Part shown: positions 11,401 to 20,560 of the stretch, piece after piece
How the letters are laid out: the number at the start of each line of letters is the position of its first letter
Position numbering within the stretch: the stretch's first letter is position 1
Assembly (NCBI RefSeq): GCF_964340395.1
Contig: NC_135549.1
Coordinates: 297,001-361,000 of the forward strand
Origin: Glandiceps talaboti
Lineage: Eukaryota; Hemichordata; Enteropneusta; Spengelidae
DNA: 64,000 nt
Direction of reading: 5' to 3'
Made by a program: the position numbers and the translations under genes
The notes under the pieces: model-generated
Seen by the model: only the letters and a program-made list of their open reading frames with translations
Databases searched by the model: none
What the model was told of the DNA's origin: nothing

Positions 11401-13204
11401 ATTATTAGCTTTTATTCCATAGACGTAATAAAATAAAGCATGTAAAATTAAAATGTAACTGTTTTATTTGTGCTCTTTTCTTTTCTCGTAGACCACGAAA
11501 TAGTGACATGAAGCTTGCTGAGGAAGCCATGAATGAGGTATGAAATGTATTAATTTAGTTTCTGACTTGTATGATTAAAAAACAAATAAGAATGCTCAAG
11601 CAGCAAATATCTGTAATTATAGTTCAATTATAATGGACATCACAAAAAGATATGTATAAATTACCTTAATTGTTAAATTATATTCCTTAGGTCATGACTT
11701 TGTATCAGGATGAAGACGACATCTATTCACAGCCATCAGATACTAACAGTGTACCAGGTAACATCTTTTGTCATTATGTAGCAATGTACATATAATACAA
11801 CTCTAACAAACCATTGATTTACAGGAAATTTTTCTCCTTTATCTTCTTTCTGGCCAATTTAAGACAGTGTTCTGTTTTTTTCTGAAACATCACTTAAGGG
11901 CAACTATTTGAAAATTTGGAAACTTTGGGGGATGAAAGAGGAAACTAAAGAGAAACGTGGTTTTGTCATTTATCCAACTGATAAGATAATGATGCCAGAG
12001 TTTATGAATGTGAGATAATTGTGTGTTCATAGTGACCTTACAAATCCTCAGGTATTTCTTTTGGAAATGATATTTACAGTTTATTTTTAATTTAGATAAA
12101 ACTGACATTATTTCTCTAAAAGAAGATCATCCCATGAATAATTTCCATGAAGAATCTACAAATCTAGTGGTCCCTAGTCCCAATGCACATGATAGTCAGG
12201 TAATTATATTTCTACATAGAAATTGTGAACAATGGGTATTAAGTATTTATCACCATTTGTAATTCTTTGAAACTCGTAATAATTCTGTACAATATTGTGT
12301 AATGTATATCAAAGTAGTACAAACACGCTTTTAAAGTATGAAGTCCTTGTTGAATGGCTTTCATTTGCTCACTGACCCATTCCAAAATGTGCTGAACTGG
12401 CTTTAAGAAATACTGGAATGACTTTTGTTATCATGATGATTGTTTATCAGTATATCATATAGTGTAATTTCCATAGAATATCATTTCAGACTACAGTCAC
12501 TAGTTGAGAATATGCTGACTTGGCAAAATTGTAAATGTACAAAAGATGTTATATTATTAAGTTCAAAGCATACTGCAGAAGTTCAAAGTCAGTGTTATAC
12601 AGTAATAACTGTTGTGCAACGTGTAAAATATACAAAGTAGGCAAATGAAAATATGAGTATCATTTTCTCAAACACAAAGGGTGGTGGCACTATCACTTTG
12701 AGATCTGAAACATGTGGTAACACCACTACAGAAGCAAGAATGCAACAAAGTCCAGATCTAGAAGATACCAGGTCAGGAAATGGCACACAACTCATTGAAC
12801 TTGTGCCCTGCAACCCAAAAGTAGAGCTGCATAAGTCACCTGTTTGTGATGACCTAAATGATAGTAGCAAAAACTCAAATCACAGTGTACAAGAAACTTA
12901 TGACAATGGTATACAAGCAAAAGATATTATGATTCATGGAAGCAATGCTTGTAGTACAAAATGTGCTGCTGTGCAATGTACCTTCAGTAACATGGTAGAG
13001 AAAACAGACAGAGGCACACTGTGTATGTTGATACATGAGGCAAACTGTACTCTAGAGATTCAAGTTACAACTGAAGACAAGTCAGTACAAACTGATACAA
13101 TGCAAAGAGACATCACATTAGTTGACAGAAGCACTCAGGTTGAGTGTGAGGAAGAGAACACACTCTCAGGTTTCAAATATAATTTGAGAGCTAGAAAAAT
13201 GTAA
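79..13204 (+). CDS. Gene 1: multi-exon gene of unknown function, 5'-partial
   Basis: Eleven exons form one open frame: 79-220, 475-679, 7185-7381, 7725-7851, 8189-8299, 8464-8917, 9293-9377, 11492-11537, 11691-11757, 12096-12199 and 12641-13204. Every junction is GT-AG and every phase matches, giving 2 leading bases plus 700 codons including the TAA stop. The start lies upstream of the window. The protein is hydrophilic and rich in Ser, Thr, Asn and Glu, with no membrane segment or recognisable catalytic motif, so it is probably largely disordered. Near the C-terminus are KSVQTDT and RSTQVE, which resemble dynein light chain (LC8) TQT-type motifs, and a basic YNLRARK end. These resemblances are weak, and I do not recognise the family. 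It is convergent with SLC2A13. The gene model is well supported by phase; the function is unknown. Confidence 0.75.
475..679 (+). CDS. Gene 1 exon b
   Basis: The acceptor is TTTCAG and the donor AAG|GTACAT. One base completes the split Arg codon, then 68 codons end in phase 0. The peptide is Ser/Asn/Lys-rich with four Cys. No start codon is needed because the frame comes in from the previous exon. It is followed by a 6.5-kb intron. Confidence 0.7.
719..776. repeat. (TAT)n microsatellite
   Basis: Uninterrupted trinucleotide TTA/ATT run of about 58 nt directly preceding the first copy of the duplicated block. Confidence 0.95.
777..880. repeat. Duplicated block A, copy 1 (partner 4431-4542)
   Basis: Starting from ACAAGT next to an ATT run, this block shares GAGGAATGGTGC and CAATAAAATGTATCCG with 4431-4542. 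A third partial copy (AGTGAAGGGGTTTAATAT) lies near 4690. The ATT run plus downstream sequence looks like the tail of a retrotransposed or dispersed repeat; the family is not recognised. Confidence 0.6.
2160..2500. repeat. GC-rich block with inverted CCCCACC motifs
   Basis: Locally GC-rich DNA in an AT-rich setting, with CCCACCTCGGG facing CCCGAGGGGGTGGGG, and several CCCCACC and GGTGGGGG motifs on both strands, ending in a run of ten G. No ORF or splice signal was found. It is probably a dispersed repeat; the family is unknown. Confidence 0.4.
3022..3416. repeat. Duplicated block B, copy 1 (partner 5794-6168)
   Basis: Begins ATATTTGCAATGTCCCTTGC and ends with TATTCCTGTAACAAT followed by ACCGTGA. 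The same landmarks, in the same order, occur at 5794-6168. Similarity by eye is roughly 75-80%, with indels. No coding signal is visible. Confidence 0.7.
3870..4350. repeat. Three tandem ~168-bp units each with an X-box-like palindrome
   Basis: Degenerate units carry GTTACCATGGCAAC at 3930-3943, GTTGCCATGGAAAC at 4103-4116 and GTTACCATGGCAAC at 4266-4279. The first and third fit the RFX consensus GTNRCC-N2-RGYAAC exactly, and the middle has one mismatch. The outer units also share TTTTATGTC and a CAGCAT-ACAAACTACCC segment. Confidence 0.6.
4392..4542. repeat. ATT microsatellite plus duplicated block A, copy 2
   Basis: An ATT run (to about 4430) followed by ACAAGTGAAGGGG, then GAGGAATGGTGCC and CAATAAAATGTATCCG, colinear with 719-880. 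Confidence 0.6.
5794..6168. repeat. Duplicated block B, copy 2
   Basis: Colinear with 3022-3416 (TATTTGCAATGCCCCTTGC near its start; TATTCCTGTAACAATCATT and ACCGTGAC at its end). It abuts the reverse-transcriptase fragment that begins at about 6160. Confidence 0.7.
6157..6770 (-). pseudogene. Decayed non-LTR retrotransposon reverse-transcriptase fragment
   Basis: On the minus strand, 6585-6157 encodes a peptide typical of the segment after the catalytic motif in CR1/Jockey-like LINEs: FNYLGHVFTDDL, LLRLFSACTISVKLRLL, LWCDF and NNVFQRLIGLP. Upstream, in another frame (6767-6519), MLYANDNDIIY corresponds to the catalytic YADD box with Ala-Asp changed to Ala-Asn, followed by KSKCVHF. The frames are broken between the two and the active-site Asp is lost, so the copy is dead. 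The 5' part and both ends are missing. Family assignment is by pattern only. Confidence 0.75.
6778..6811. repeat. (GTT)n microsatellite
   Basis: About eleven GTT units next to the LINE fragment. Confidence 0.9.
7185..7381 (+). CDS. Gene 1 exon c
   Basis: Acceptor TTTTTTCCCGCAG and donor CCAG|GTAATA. Sixty-five codons start in phase 0 and end with 2 nt (AG). The peptide is rich in Ser, Pro and Gln (LSPYVPYSQPAP; FQWTKQ; KSIANFGS). Confidence 0.75.
7725..7851 (+). CDS. Gene 1 exon d
   Basis: Acceptor TCTTTTAG and a strong donor AAG|GTGAGT. One base completes an Arg codon, then 42 codons end in phase 0. Contains an acidic Ser stretch (NYSDSESEHDF), a plausible phosphorylation region. Confidence 0.75.
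8189..8299 (+). CDS. Gene 1 exon e
   Basis: Acceptor CTTTACTTTAG and donor GCA|GTATGA. Exactly 37 codons, phase 0 at both ends. The peptide DISATALHMIDKVGSG...IKEKL is the least disordered part of the visible protein and could form a helix. Confidence 0.7.
8336..8413. repeat. (TG)n followed by (AG)n
   Basis: About 62 nt of alternating TG, then about 15 nt of GA, in the intron between exons e and f. Alternating purine-pyrimidine DNA of this length can adopt Z-DNA. Confidence 0.95.
8464..8917 (+). CDS. Gene 1 exon f
   Basis: Acceptor TTCAACAG and donor ACAG|GTATCA. Begins in phase 0 (ACT GAT TCA), runs 151 codons and leaves 1 nt. Hydrophilic sequence with a short aromatic patch (KYSNWKEFFRPDSPKVEDVL). 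No catalytic motif was recognised. Confidence 0.75.
9293..9377 (+). CDS. Gene 1 exon g, whose 3' end seeded the minisatellite
   Basis: Begins after AAG (9291-9292) or, 3 nt later, after TAG (9293-9295); both keep the frame, so one Val may be optional. Encodes CESSSSKYEKLAGENKSES then MDDLQWA, ending with AG of a split Arg codon at a donor AAG|GTAAAA. The next exon's first base A restores AGA. The last ~27 nt of this exon and the first ~30 nt of its intron are the unit of the array that follows. Confidence 0.75.
9378..11405 (+). repeat. 57-bp minisatellite built from an exon end plus its 5' splice site (35 copies)
   Basis: The motif GTGGGCAAGGT recurs from 9369 (in exon g) to 11370. The distance of 2001 nt equals 35 periods: 57 bp each, with three variants 2 bp longer. 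Each unit has a 28-nt exon-like part (from ACTTGATGG or ACTCAATGG to GGGCAAG), a donor AAG|GTAGAA or AAG|GTAAAA, and a 29-31-nt spacer ending in a pyrimidine-rich acceptor look-alike (TTTCTTTATTATAG). Three spacer copies are the longer TAAGTTATTTCTGT form found next to the real exon. All frames contain stops, so the array is intronic, not coding. Units are nearly identical, suggesting recent or homogenised expansion. Confidence 0.95.
11492..11537 (+). CDS. Gene 1 exon h (46 nt)
   Basis: Acceptor CTTTTCTCGTAG and donor GAG|GTATGA. The first base completes AGA across the minisatellite-bearing intron; then 15 codons (PRNSDMKLAEEAMNE) end in phase 0. Confidence 0.7.
11691..11757 (+). CDS. Gene 1 exon i
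   Basis: Acceptor TATTCCTTAG and donor CCAG|GTAACA. Twenty-two codons plus 1 nt. Acidic peptide (VMTLYQDEDDIYSQPSD). Confidence 0.7.
12096..12199 (+). CDS. Gene 1 exon j
   Basis: Acceptor TTTTTAATTTAG and donor CAG|GTAATT. Two bases complete an Asp codon, then 34 codons end in phase 0. Confidence 0.7.
12641..13204 (+). CDS. Gene 1 terminal exon
   Basis: Acceptor CAAAGTAG. Encodes 187 residues then TAA. Contains Cys-rich, Ser/Thr-rich sequence, two related motifs KSVQTDT and RSTQVE about 20 residues apart, and a basic C-terminus FKYNLRARKM. The paired TQ motifs could bind a dimeric partner such as dynein light chain, but this is only a motif resemblance. No polyadenylation hexamer is obvious close to the stop. 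Confidence 0.75.
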   Translation, partial: ANENMSIIFSNTKGGGTITLRSETCGNTTTEARMQQSPDLEDTRSGNGTQLIELVPCNPKVELHKSPVCDDLNDSSKNSNHSVQETYDNGIQAKDIMIHGSNACSTKCAAVQCTFSNMVEKTDRGTLCMLIHEANCTLEIQVTTEDKSVQTDTMQRDITLVDRSTQVECEEENTLSGFKYNLRARKM

Positions 13205-13885
13205 ACTCTACAAATTAGCAATTTTTCCAGTAAATAATATGCTAACATGAAAGACACTACTGACCATCATCTCATTTGAAAAATACATTGTTCTTTAATA
13301 TTTTTGATTCAAATTGAGTGATCAACATAGTGTTTAGAAATAGCCTTTGATCAGCTGGTGATCTCAATATACAGTTTGCATACTCTGTCATTTACCCAGG
13401 CTGTGGCTTACCATGCATCATTTTGTATCTATTAACTTGGAGACTGTATGATAGTACATCATGTACCTCTGCCCTCAATGGTCTTGAAAGGAGTTGGCTG
13501 ATGGTTAGCGTGCCGGGCCAACATGTCACACCATACAGACTATCTTTTCATAGTTAGCATCACTTGAATGTTGCTTGATATTTAGAATTCAACAAATTTT
13601 ACAAGTTTAGGGCTTGGAAGAAAAGTTTGCGGCCATTGCTTTTAACTATCTAAAATGGGAATAGACAGATTGAATTTAAAGGGTAACTCAAATTTTTCCA
13701 AGAGAACAAATTACTGTTTGTATATAACCTAAATTGCTTCCATTCCTAGTTGCATATATAAATATTTGATCTCTATATATTATCTTTCAAAAATTGAAAG
13801 GTTATCTATTCAGAGAAAATTCCCTTGCAAATCACATACCATATATTCTTCTCACGTACATTGTAGTCTCCAAATACAATCACAA
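13205..13885. other. Gene 1 3' region, no further gene seen
   Basis: AT-rich sequence after the gene 1 stop. A short GGCTGATGGTTAGCGTGCC near 13495 resembles the A-box region of tRNA-derived SINEs but has no matching B box. Nothing else recognised. Confidence 0.4.
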
Positions 13886-14957
13886 AAATAGCACCAATGG
13901 CTGTTGTAACACAACTGTACTTGGCTGTTGCTATGGACATAGTTTTGTTGCTAAGCATCTTTACATACATTTTTTTATTCTTTAATCACTAACCTGTCCA
14001 TGTTGATATCTTTGTAATATGCATAATCATTTCACTGTTGCTAAGGGCATGGCCATGGTTGCTAGGGCCAGTTGTGTCAAAATCTTTTGAAACTGCAGAA
14101 TAGCATTTCCAGAAATATCCCAACCTAGCTTCAGCCCCATTCATATCATGTAGTTTTTGACCAAAATTGAGATTTTTAGACTTAATTTGAATATCACTGC
14201 TTGGTGGGATGATCATATTGTGTAACTACTCCTTCATCTACACATGTCCATAGGCATCCCCATTGAATTTCATCCCAATCTGCTCAGTAGTTTTGGAATT
14301 ATAGATTTTTGACCAAAAAGACAAATTTTAGACCTAATTGCATATCATTGTTGGAATCATCATGTCATGAGTACTTCTTAATCTAAACACAACACCTCTA
14401 AGAACGCTCTCACCAAATTTTAGTCCAATCTGCTCAGTAGTTTTGAAATTATAGATTTTTCACCAAAAAGACACATTTTAACCCTAATTTGCATATCACT
14501 AATGGGCTCATCATATCAATAGTAATTCTTAATCTTAACACCCCTAAGAATGATCCCACCAAATCTCAGGCCCCCCCCCCCCCTCCCATCTGCTCATTAT
14601 TATTTTAGAATTAAAGACTTTTGACCAAAAAGTCACATTTTTAGACATAATTTGCATATCACTCACAGCCCCAAGAGCCTTCCCACCAAATTTTAGGCCA
14701 ATCTGCCAAGTACTTTTGGAGTTTAAGTTCTTTCTCCAAAAGTCACATTTTTTACCCAAAATGCAAATCTTTGATGCGATCATTTGCATTTGAACAAATT
14801 TCCATCTACACAAACTAGGTAATGTCCCTATCAAATACCAATGCAATCGATCTTGTGTTTTTTTACTTTAAGTTTTTTACACACGCATACACACACATAG
14901 ACATTTCACCATGCCTCAGTAGCACACTGAACCTCAGTTCAGTTGTGCTAAAAATAG
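13886..14957 (+). mobile_element. ~1-kb dispersed repeat family R1, copy 1
   Basis: Starts with TAGCACCAATGG...ACAACTGTA and ends CTCAGTTCAGTTGTGCTAAAA after a CA-rich stretch. The two ends form an imperfect short inverted repeat (TAGCACCAATG against TAGCACAACTG). The interior has repeated ~150-bp blocks with TTTTGACCAAAA, CCTAATTTGCATATCACT and CCCACCAAATTT. There is no ORF. The structure suggests a non-autonomous DNA element, but no target duplication could be confirmed. Confidence 0.65.
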
Positions 14958-17900
14958 TTTGTGATCTTTAGTGAAATACATGTAGATACAGAATAATGCA
15001 AAATACAAAAATGCTGTATATCTCAAGGTCTCAAAGCACTATAGATATGATGCAATAGTGTCAGCACACGTCTTAGTGGACTGACAACTCACTGATATGT
15101 TTATAGATAAAAGGATCATATCTCATTTTGAGGCGTTACACTGATACTGTTAAAAGTATTTTTGACAAAACTTTTTCTGTTGCTTCTAGATAGTATTTGT
15201 GACAAGCTGTCAGTTTTTGTGGTGTTCATCGATTTTAATCTATAAGGACATTGTTTTATATTTTGTTTCTTATTAGATATTTCATATGTCATGAGAAATC
15301 ATTTAACTTTTTGATTAGTTACATTTTTGTTTTAAGGACTTTTGTGTAGGAATGAATGCCAACCCAAGTGCTTTTAAAGATATTCCATTATTGGTAAGAT
15401 GACATCTTTTCGACAATTTTGTTTTTTTCCATCAAGCAAATTTCTTTGAATCATTTTGATAATTTTGCCTATGTGTTTTGTTTAGTAGATTTCTTCCCTT
15501 GCAGTAAACAGTCATTTCTGAGATATGTTTTTCTCTGTTTTTTTTAAAACCATACTGAATGATTAATTTCAAGTTCACAGTTGTAGATACTGGTTTATAG
15601 TTTGTAGTGGACTTTTTGAGGATTGGTGGCTTATTGGTTTGTGAGCAAAAAATAAGTTACTTTGACTTATTTCCACTGGTTTTCGCGCATATGGCTGAAT
15701 CAAATTGGGCACTGGCTTTGGCTGGTGTTCATCATTTCTTCCTGGTCTGTGGTTTGGTCAGCAGAGCTTTTGCAGAATCAATCACTACCTTCCATCTTGC
15801 AGTTTATTTTTTCTGCCTGATACTGATTTAATGTCTATTTCTCTATGTTGCATGCACTGTGGTACTTACTTGTCTGTGGTTAGATATACATACATGTATT
15901 TCAAGTAGATCAAGAAATTGTCTGTGTATGAAGTCTGTTGCAATAAATACCAGTTTCTTTCTCTGAAAGTGGGTGTAATTTTGTTTCAGGAGATGGACAC
16001 TTCCTGTCTACATTACCTTGGATTATGTCTGATGATTTGTTGCCTAAATGTGTATGGACCTACCAATAAAGTTGTTAATTTGATGCGATGTTGTTTTTAA
16101 CTTAAGGAAGAGTAGTACGTACCAGCCGAATTGTGTGTTTTAATTCACTCATTGATGCTGAGTACTCACTCTTTGTTTCAATATGTTAATTTTGATGATT
16201 AATTGGTACCAATGTTTCCATCTTTACAGCAATGCAACTGAAAGTTAATTGTTAAGCATGTGATTGATTCCTTGTTTGTGTTGTTGTGATTCATCTTCTA
16301 TGTTAAGCAACGATATCTGATATGATTCATGATGTTTCTTCCTCGGAGGTAATGTGCAACTACTAAACAGTTTCATATTACAGTATGATGTCCCCATGAA
16401 ACGCCTGCCCTCAGGTTTGACCTTAAGTTGACCTTATACATAAAATATCACATAACCAGTGTGAAGCCCTTCCCTCGAAACCATTAATGATAATTTCGGT
16501 GATTTGTTAATAAAAACTGAAAAACTAAGTTGACCTTGAATTTTTGAAAATGACCTTGATCTTGGATCAAAAATATTAAATGTTCAGTGAGTTGCCCATC
16601 TTCTGTCATATCCATAGAATTTGGGGACCATGAGATCTTCAGTATTGTCATAATTTGCATAATTGCGGATCTTGATATCAGTTGTTTTGGTAACAAGATT
16701 TTATAATAAAGCAACTCCAAATAGGCTTTTGCAGTATTTTTCATGAAAGACAATATAATTCACTATTTTCTGACTGATTTTCTGTCCGTAACAACTATGC
16801 TATGTCTGATATTAGTTTCTATAAAACTTTCCAAGTGTTTTAATTAAAATATGGAAAAAATAAGATGACCTTGAATTTTGACTATGGCTTTCACCTTTGA
16901 TCGGAAAGATCATATGATCAATGAGTTGCCCCCATCTGCCCAAACATATGTACACAATACTTTCATTATGATTATAGAACTTCTGTCACTGTTACCAAGG
17001 AAACTGCCTCCTGTGAGTTTGCACAAGAGAATCCAGAGGGGCAACAGCAGTTTTCTGATTGCCCAGATATTACTCTAACCAAATATTGTACTTCAAACCA
17101 TGTAAGGTAACTCTTTGGACCTTGGCATTCTGTGCTGACTACATTTGTATGTATGATTAGACATGCATCAATTGCTTCACTGAGCAATATTGTTATTCTG
17201 GCATCAACATAAATAAATGGCCTATGTGGACCACTGCAGGACTACGTGGAAAAGTCTTTCTCAAAACTATAATTTAACCATTGACAGAGCCACTGTCTTT
17301 ATCATCAACTGCATCATCTGCAATAAAAATCAAAGCAACAGTAAAATTAATGAATAATTTTAAAAAGTAACCAAAATGTACATTCTCGCAAACCAGAGCT
17401 AATATGGACCTGCTCGTTAAGAATGGTACCGTAAAACGGTCGTGGTTTGTGACGATGAAAATGTAGAGAGAAATGAAGGCATCAAATAATAACCATTTGC
17501 ATGTATAAACTTAGATAGAACTGATTTAAACAATCCAGAGAGCAAACATGAGATGGCTGGCAAGAATGTTATACACAGATAATACTTGTGCATTGCTTTT
17601 TTACATTATAGAGTTTCTAATAGTTTACCAGAAGATGAAAAGAACTGTTTATCATCAAGTTCCTAATTATTGACAGATCACCTAACCTGCAATGAGGTGT
17701 TAGCAATGAGAGACTCAGATGATCACCTGCCAAGCAATGAGGTGTTTGCAATGAGAGCTGGCATGATAGATTGTGATGAAAGAAGACACTACAGTCCAAT
17801 TTATTATTAATAAGGCATAAAACAAGCACTTTTATTGCACATAAATTCACACCCATCAATGAAAAGTTGGAATGTGTAAAGCCACTAGATGTCTTCATTT

Positions 17901-19472
17901 AATACAAAGTTTGTACATCAAAGTTACTACCTACATACATGTACTTACACGATCAAACGTGATATTGTGTATGTGAATATAATGAAACAAAATAGATGAT
18001 CTGAAGTTAGCGTCATTTGATTCTCTGGGAATACTGTGAACAGCTAGCTTAACTATATGTTGTTCATGACAAGGTGGTACTGGTCTATTAGACAAGCAAT
18101 TGTGTAAATCAAATTTTTCAAAAGTATGAAAGTTTCATCCAGAAAGTTGTTCAGGATCAGTGTCTGTAAAACTGTGACCTCAAATTCATCACATCCATAA
18201 ACAAGACCACAAATAAATTAACTTTTAGATGCAAAGTGCAGGACAATTTTCAATACAATTTACGAGAAGCTTTTTCCAGTGTTTCTGTAAGTGTAAACAA
18301 AGAATCTGTGACAGACAACAATGGATTTATATGAAATCCCATTTCAATACATATACAGCAATAGGTCATTCCGAGTTTATATCTGCACTGGATACACTAT
18401 TCCTGTTATCTTTCTCATAGATGTAATGGACATCCTGAAAAAATGTCTTTACTATGCTTTCTGCTATAAAAGTTCAGAGGAGCATTGCTGAGCTGAATCA
18501 CACAGGTATATACTCTTGGATTACTCACAGTCTCCTTAATTTAATCTGCCAAACTTGGTTTAAAAGTTGCAATGCTCCTGTCTTTTAATAATATATATCG
18601 GCCAAAAGAACACAAGTACTGTACATTATTACATAACTCCAGATTCACAGGAATATCTATATATGATACCTTTAGCTTTATATTTACATATTTTTTTATT
18701 TGTATCAATAATCATACAAATAGTATTTACTATACATCATTACAAGCTTGACACCCCATGATTTTGTTAAAAATGTGGATATCATCATCATCATCATCAT
18801 CATTTTATACTGTTGACAAAGGTCAGCGACCTGTTCAAAATACCAATTGGTGAAATGCAAGTGTCAATTCAGTGCGAAGTTTCATAATCATACAAATAGT
18901 ATTTACTATACATCAGATATAGCCATGTTTATGCCCCCTCCCTCCTCCCAACCAATCATGATACATTTCCACGTGGTTTTTGGCATGGAAAAGTAACAGA
19001 AAGCAATTTTTTCAACACAATTATATTTTCATTGTACATATTCTGGTATTTTGAATGAGTGAGGCATCATTGAGAATGAATGTTTCCTTTCATTATTAAA
19101 AGCTATATCATCAAGCTGATAGATGAGGGATACTACTATTTTGAAAGAAATATCAGAGATGATGGTACATACAGTCACAATGCTATGGGAGTATTACTCA
19201 TTCTATTCATGAACCCAATACAATAACTTAGTCATAGCTGAAAAGTTGGTTTTAGGATTTTGGTAATATTGACAGAAATGGTTAAATGCAAGTTCAAAGT
19301 GAAAATTTAAGTAGTATTGTACTGTGTGGACGGAGTTGTCTCTTGGGTGGCATTAATGCAGTGTATGCAGAGAATTTCATAATTTTTGGGCATAGTTGGG
19401 AATATTAAGTTCAATGAGTAAAATAGAAATTATTTCGTGATATCTAGACCAATGATGATTAGTAATGGTCAC
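14958..19472. other. Intergenic stretch with degenerate repeats, no convincing gene
   Basis: Two similar blocks with TGACCTTGAATTTT and GAGTTGCCC lie at about 16530-16780 and 16865-17080, and a short tandem duplication (CAATGAGGTGTT) near 17690-17750. A 30-odd-nt perfect direct repeat (AATCATACAAATAGTATTTA...) sits at 18707-18739 and 18884-18916, with a (TCA)n run at 18780-18803 between. Isolated splice-like stretches at 15337-15393 and from 15991 do not join in phase. Confidence 0.4.
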
Positions 19473-19615
19473 CAGTGTGCCCTCTAAACCAATTTGATGC
19501 TCCACTGACGCACACAATTTCTAGTGACACACCAACATTTGGTGTTCCCCTATCTCTTACTATGTGGTGACTCACAAGAAATCCCAGTTTTTCTGATTCG
19601 TTAGAGGGCACACTG
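19473..19615. mobile_element. hAT-type MITE, 143 bp
   Basis: Terminal inverted repeats CAGTGTGCCCTCTAA and its complement TTAGAGGGCACACTG. Flanking octamers ATGGTCAC and AAGGTTAC match at 6 of 8, an aged 8-bp target duplication. No coding capacity. A related copy with a perfect duplication is at 48002-48168. CAGTG termini and 8-bp duplications are typical of the hAT superfamily. Confidence 0.8.
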
Positions 19616-20166
19616 AAGGTTACATACCCTCAAAAAAAAAGTTTACAATTTTTTAGAAATTGATTGTATCGGACACAAGCAACTTTACCTAATTTCACAA
19701 TTTGTGGTGCACATCATGTAGCTGTTTTTTGTTTTTTTTGCTAATATATTTGTATATGTGATTTACATCGTTTTGATGTAAATTGATGTAAACTACTGGT
19801 ACATATGGATGAAAATAGAGGTGATTTTGTTTACAACATACACATTATGTTTACATGATGTAGTCTTATTGATACACTGCAAATGTCAACTTAATGTAAT
19901 AATACTTCCAAACGTCATTGATCAACACGTGACAAAGTAAGACAGTCTTCAACTTTGGACATAACATATATTATATAAATCCAAAAAATGTGTGATATAA
20001 CTTTTCAAATTCATGTTTGAACAGTCAATACCCATGCAATTATGGTAATAACTGCGTCTATGAATAAAACATAGTGTACTGGGTGACCTGATGATGTGCT
20101 GTGAACAAGAAAAAAGCTAGCCAGTGTTAGGATGCTTGCACAGTTGATTTTTGTGGAGATAATCCA

Positions 20167-20268
20167 CATTTCTTTTCCTTCTTCTTCTTCTTCTTCGTCG
20201 TCGTCGTCGCCGCCGCCGCCGCCCTCCTCCTCCTCCTCCTCCTCCTCCTCCTCCTCCTCCTCCTCCTC

Positions 20269-20299
<31 letters not shown>

Positions 20300-20560
20300 T
20301 CCTCCTCCTCCTCCTCCTCCTCCTCCTCCTCCCCCCTCCTCCTCCTCCTCCTCCTCCTCCTCCTCCTCCTCCTCCTCCTCCTCCTCTTCTTCTTCTTCTT
20401 CTTCTTCTTCTTCTTCTTCTTCTTCTTCTTCTTCTTCTTCTTCTTCTTCTTCTTCTTCTTCTTCTTCTTCTTCTTCTTCTTCTTCTTCTTCTTCTTCTTC
20501 TTCTTCTTTGTCTTCTTTGTCTTCTTCTTCTTCTTCTTCTTATTATTATTATTTTATCAT
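20167..20560. repeat. Compound (TTC)n-(GTC)n-(GCC)n-(TCC)n-(TTC)n tract
   Basis: Nearly 400 nt of trinucleotide repeat passing through TTC, GTC, GCC, TCC and back to TTC, ending in TTA. From 20222 to 20509 it is a pure pyrimidine strand (288 nt), a setting for triplex (H-DNA) structure. The long Ser/Leu/Phe translation is an artefact. Confidence 0.95.

Noticed and set aside
9378-11405. A CRISPR-like or protein-repeat array
   Set aside because: Units are contiguous with no unique spacers, every frame has stops in each unit, and the setting is an animal intron with matching flanking exons.
12595-12870. Minus-strand 91-codon ORF
   Set aside because: Antisense shadow of gene 1's terminal exon.
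15337-15393. 19-codon exon candidate (DFCVGMNANPSAFKDIPLL) with AAG acceptor and GTAAGA donor
   Set aside because: It does not join gene 1 in frame: the only possible donor near the stop would give an immediate stop. The next splice-like segment (from 15991, with AATAAA near 16065) fits only in a frame that looks non-coding.
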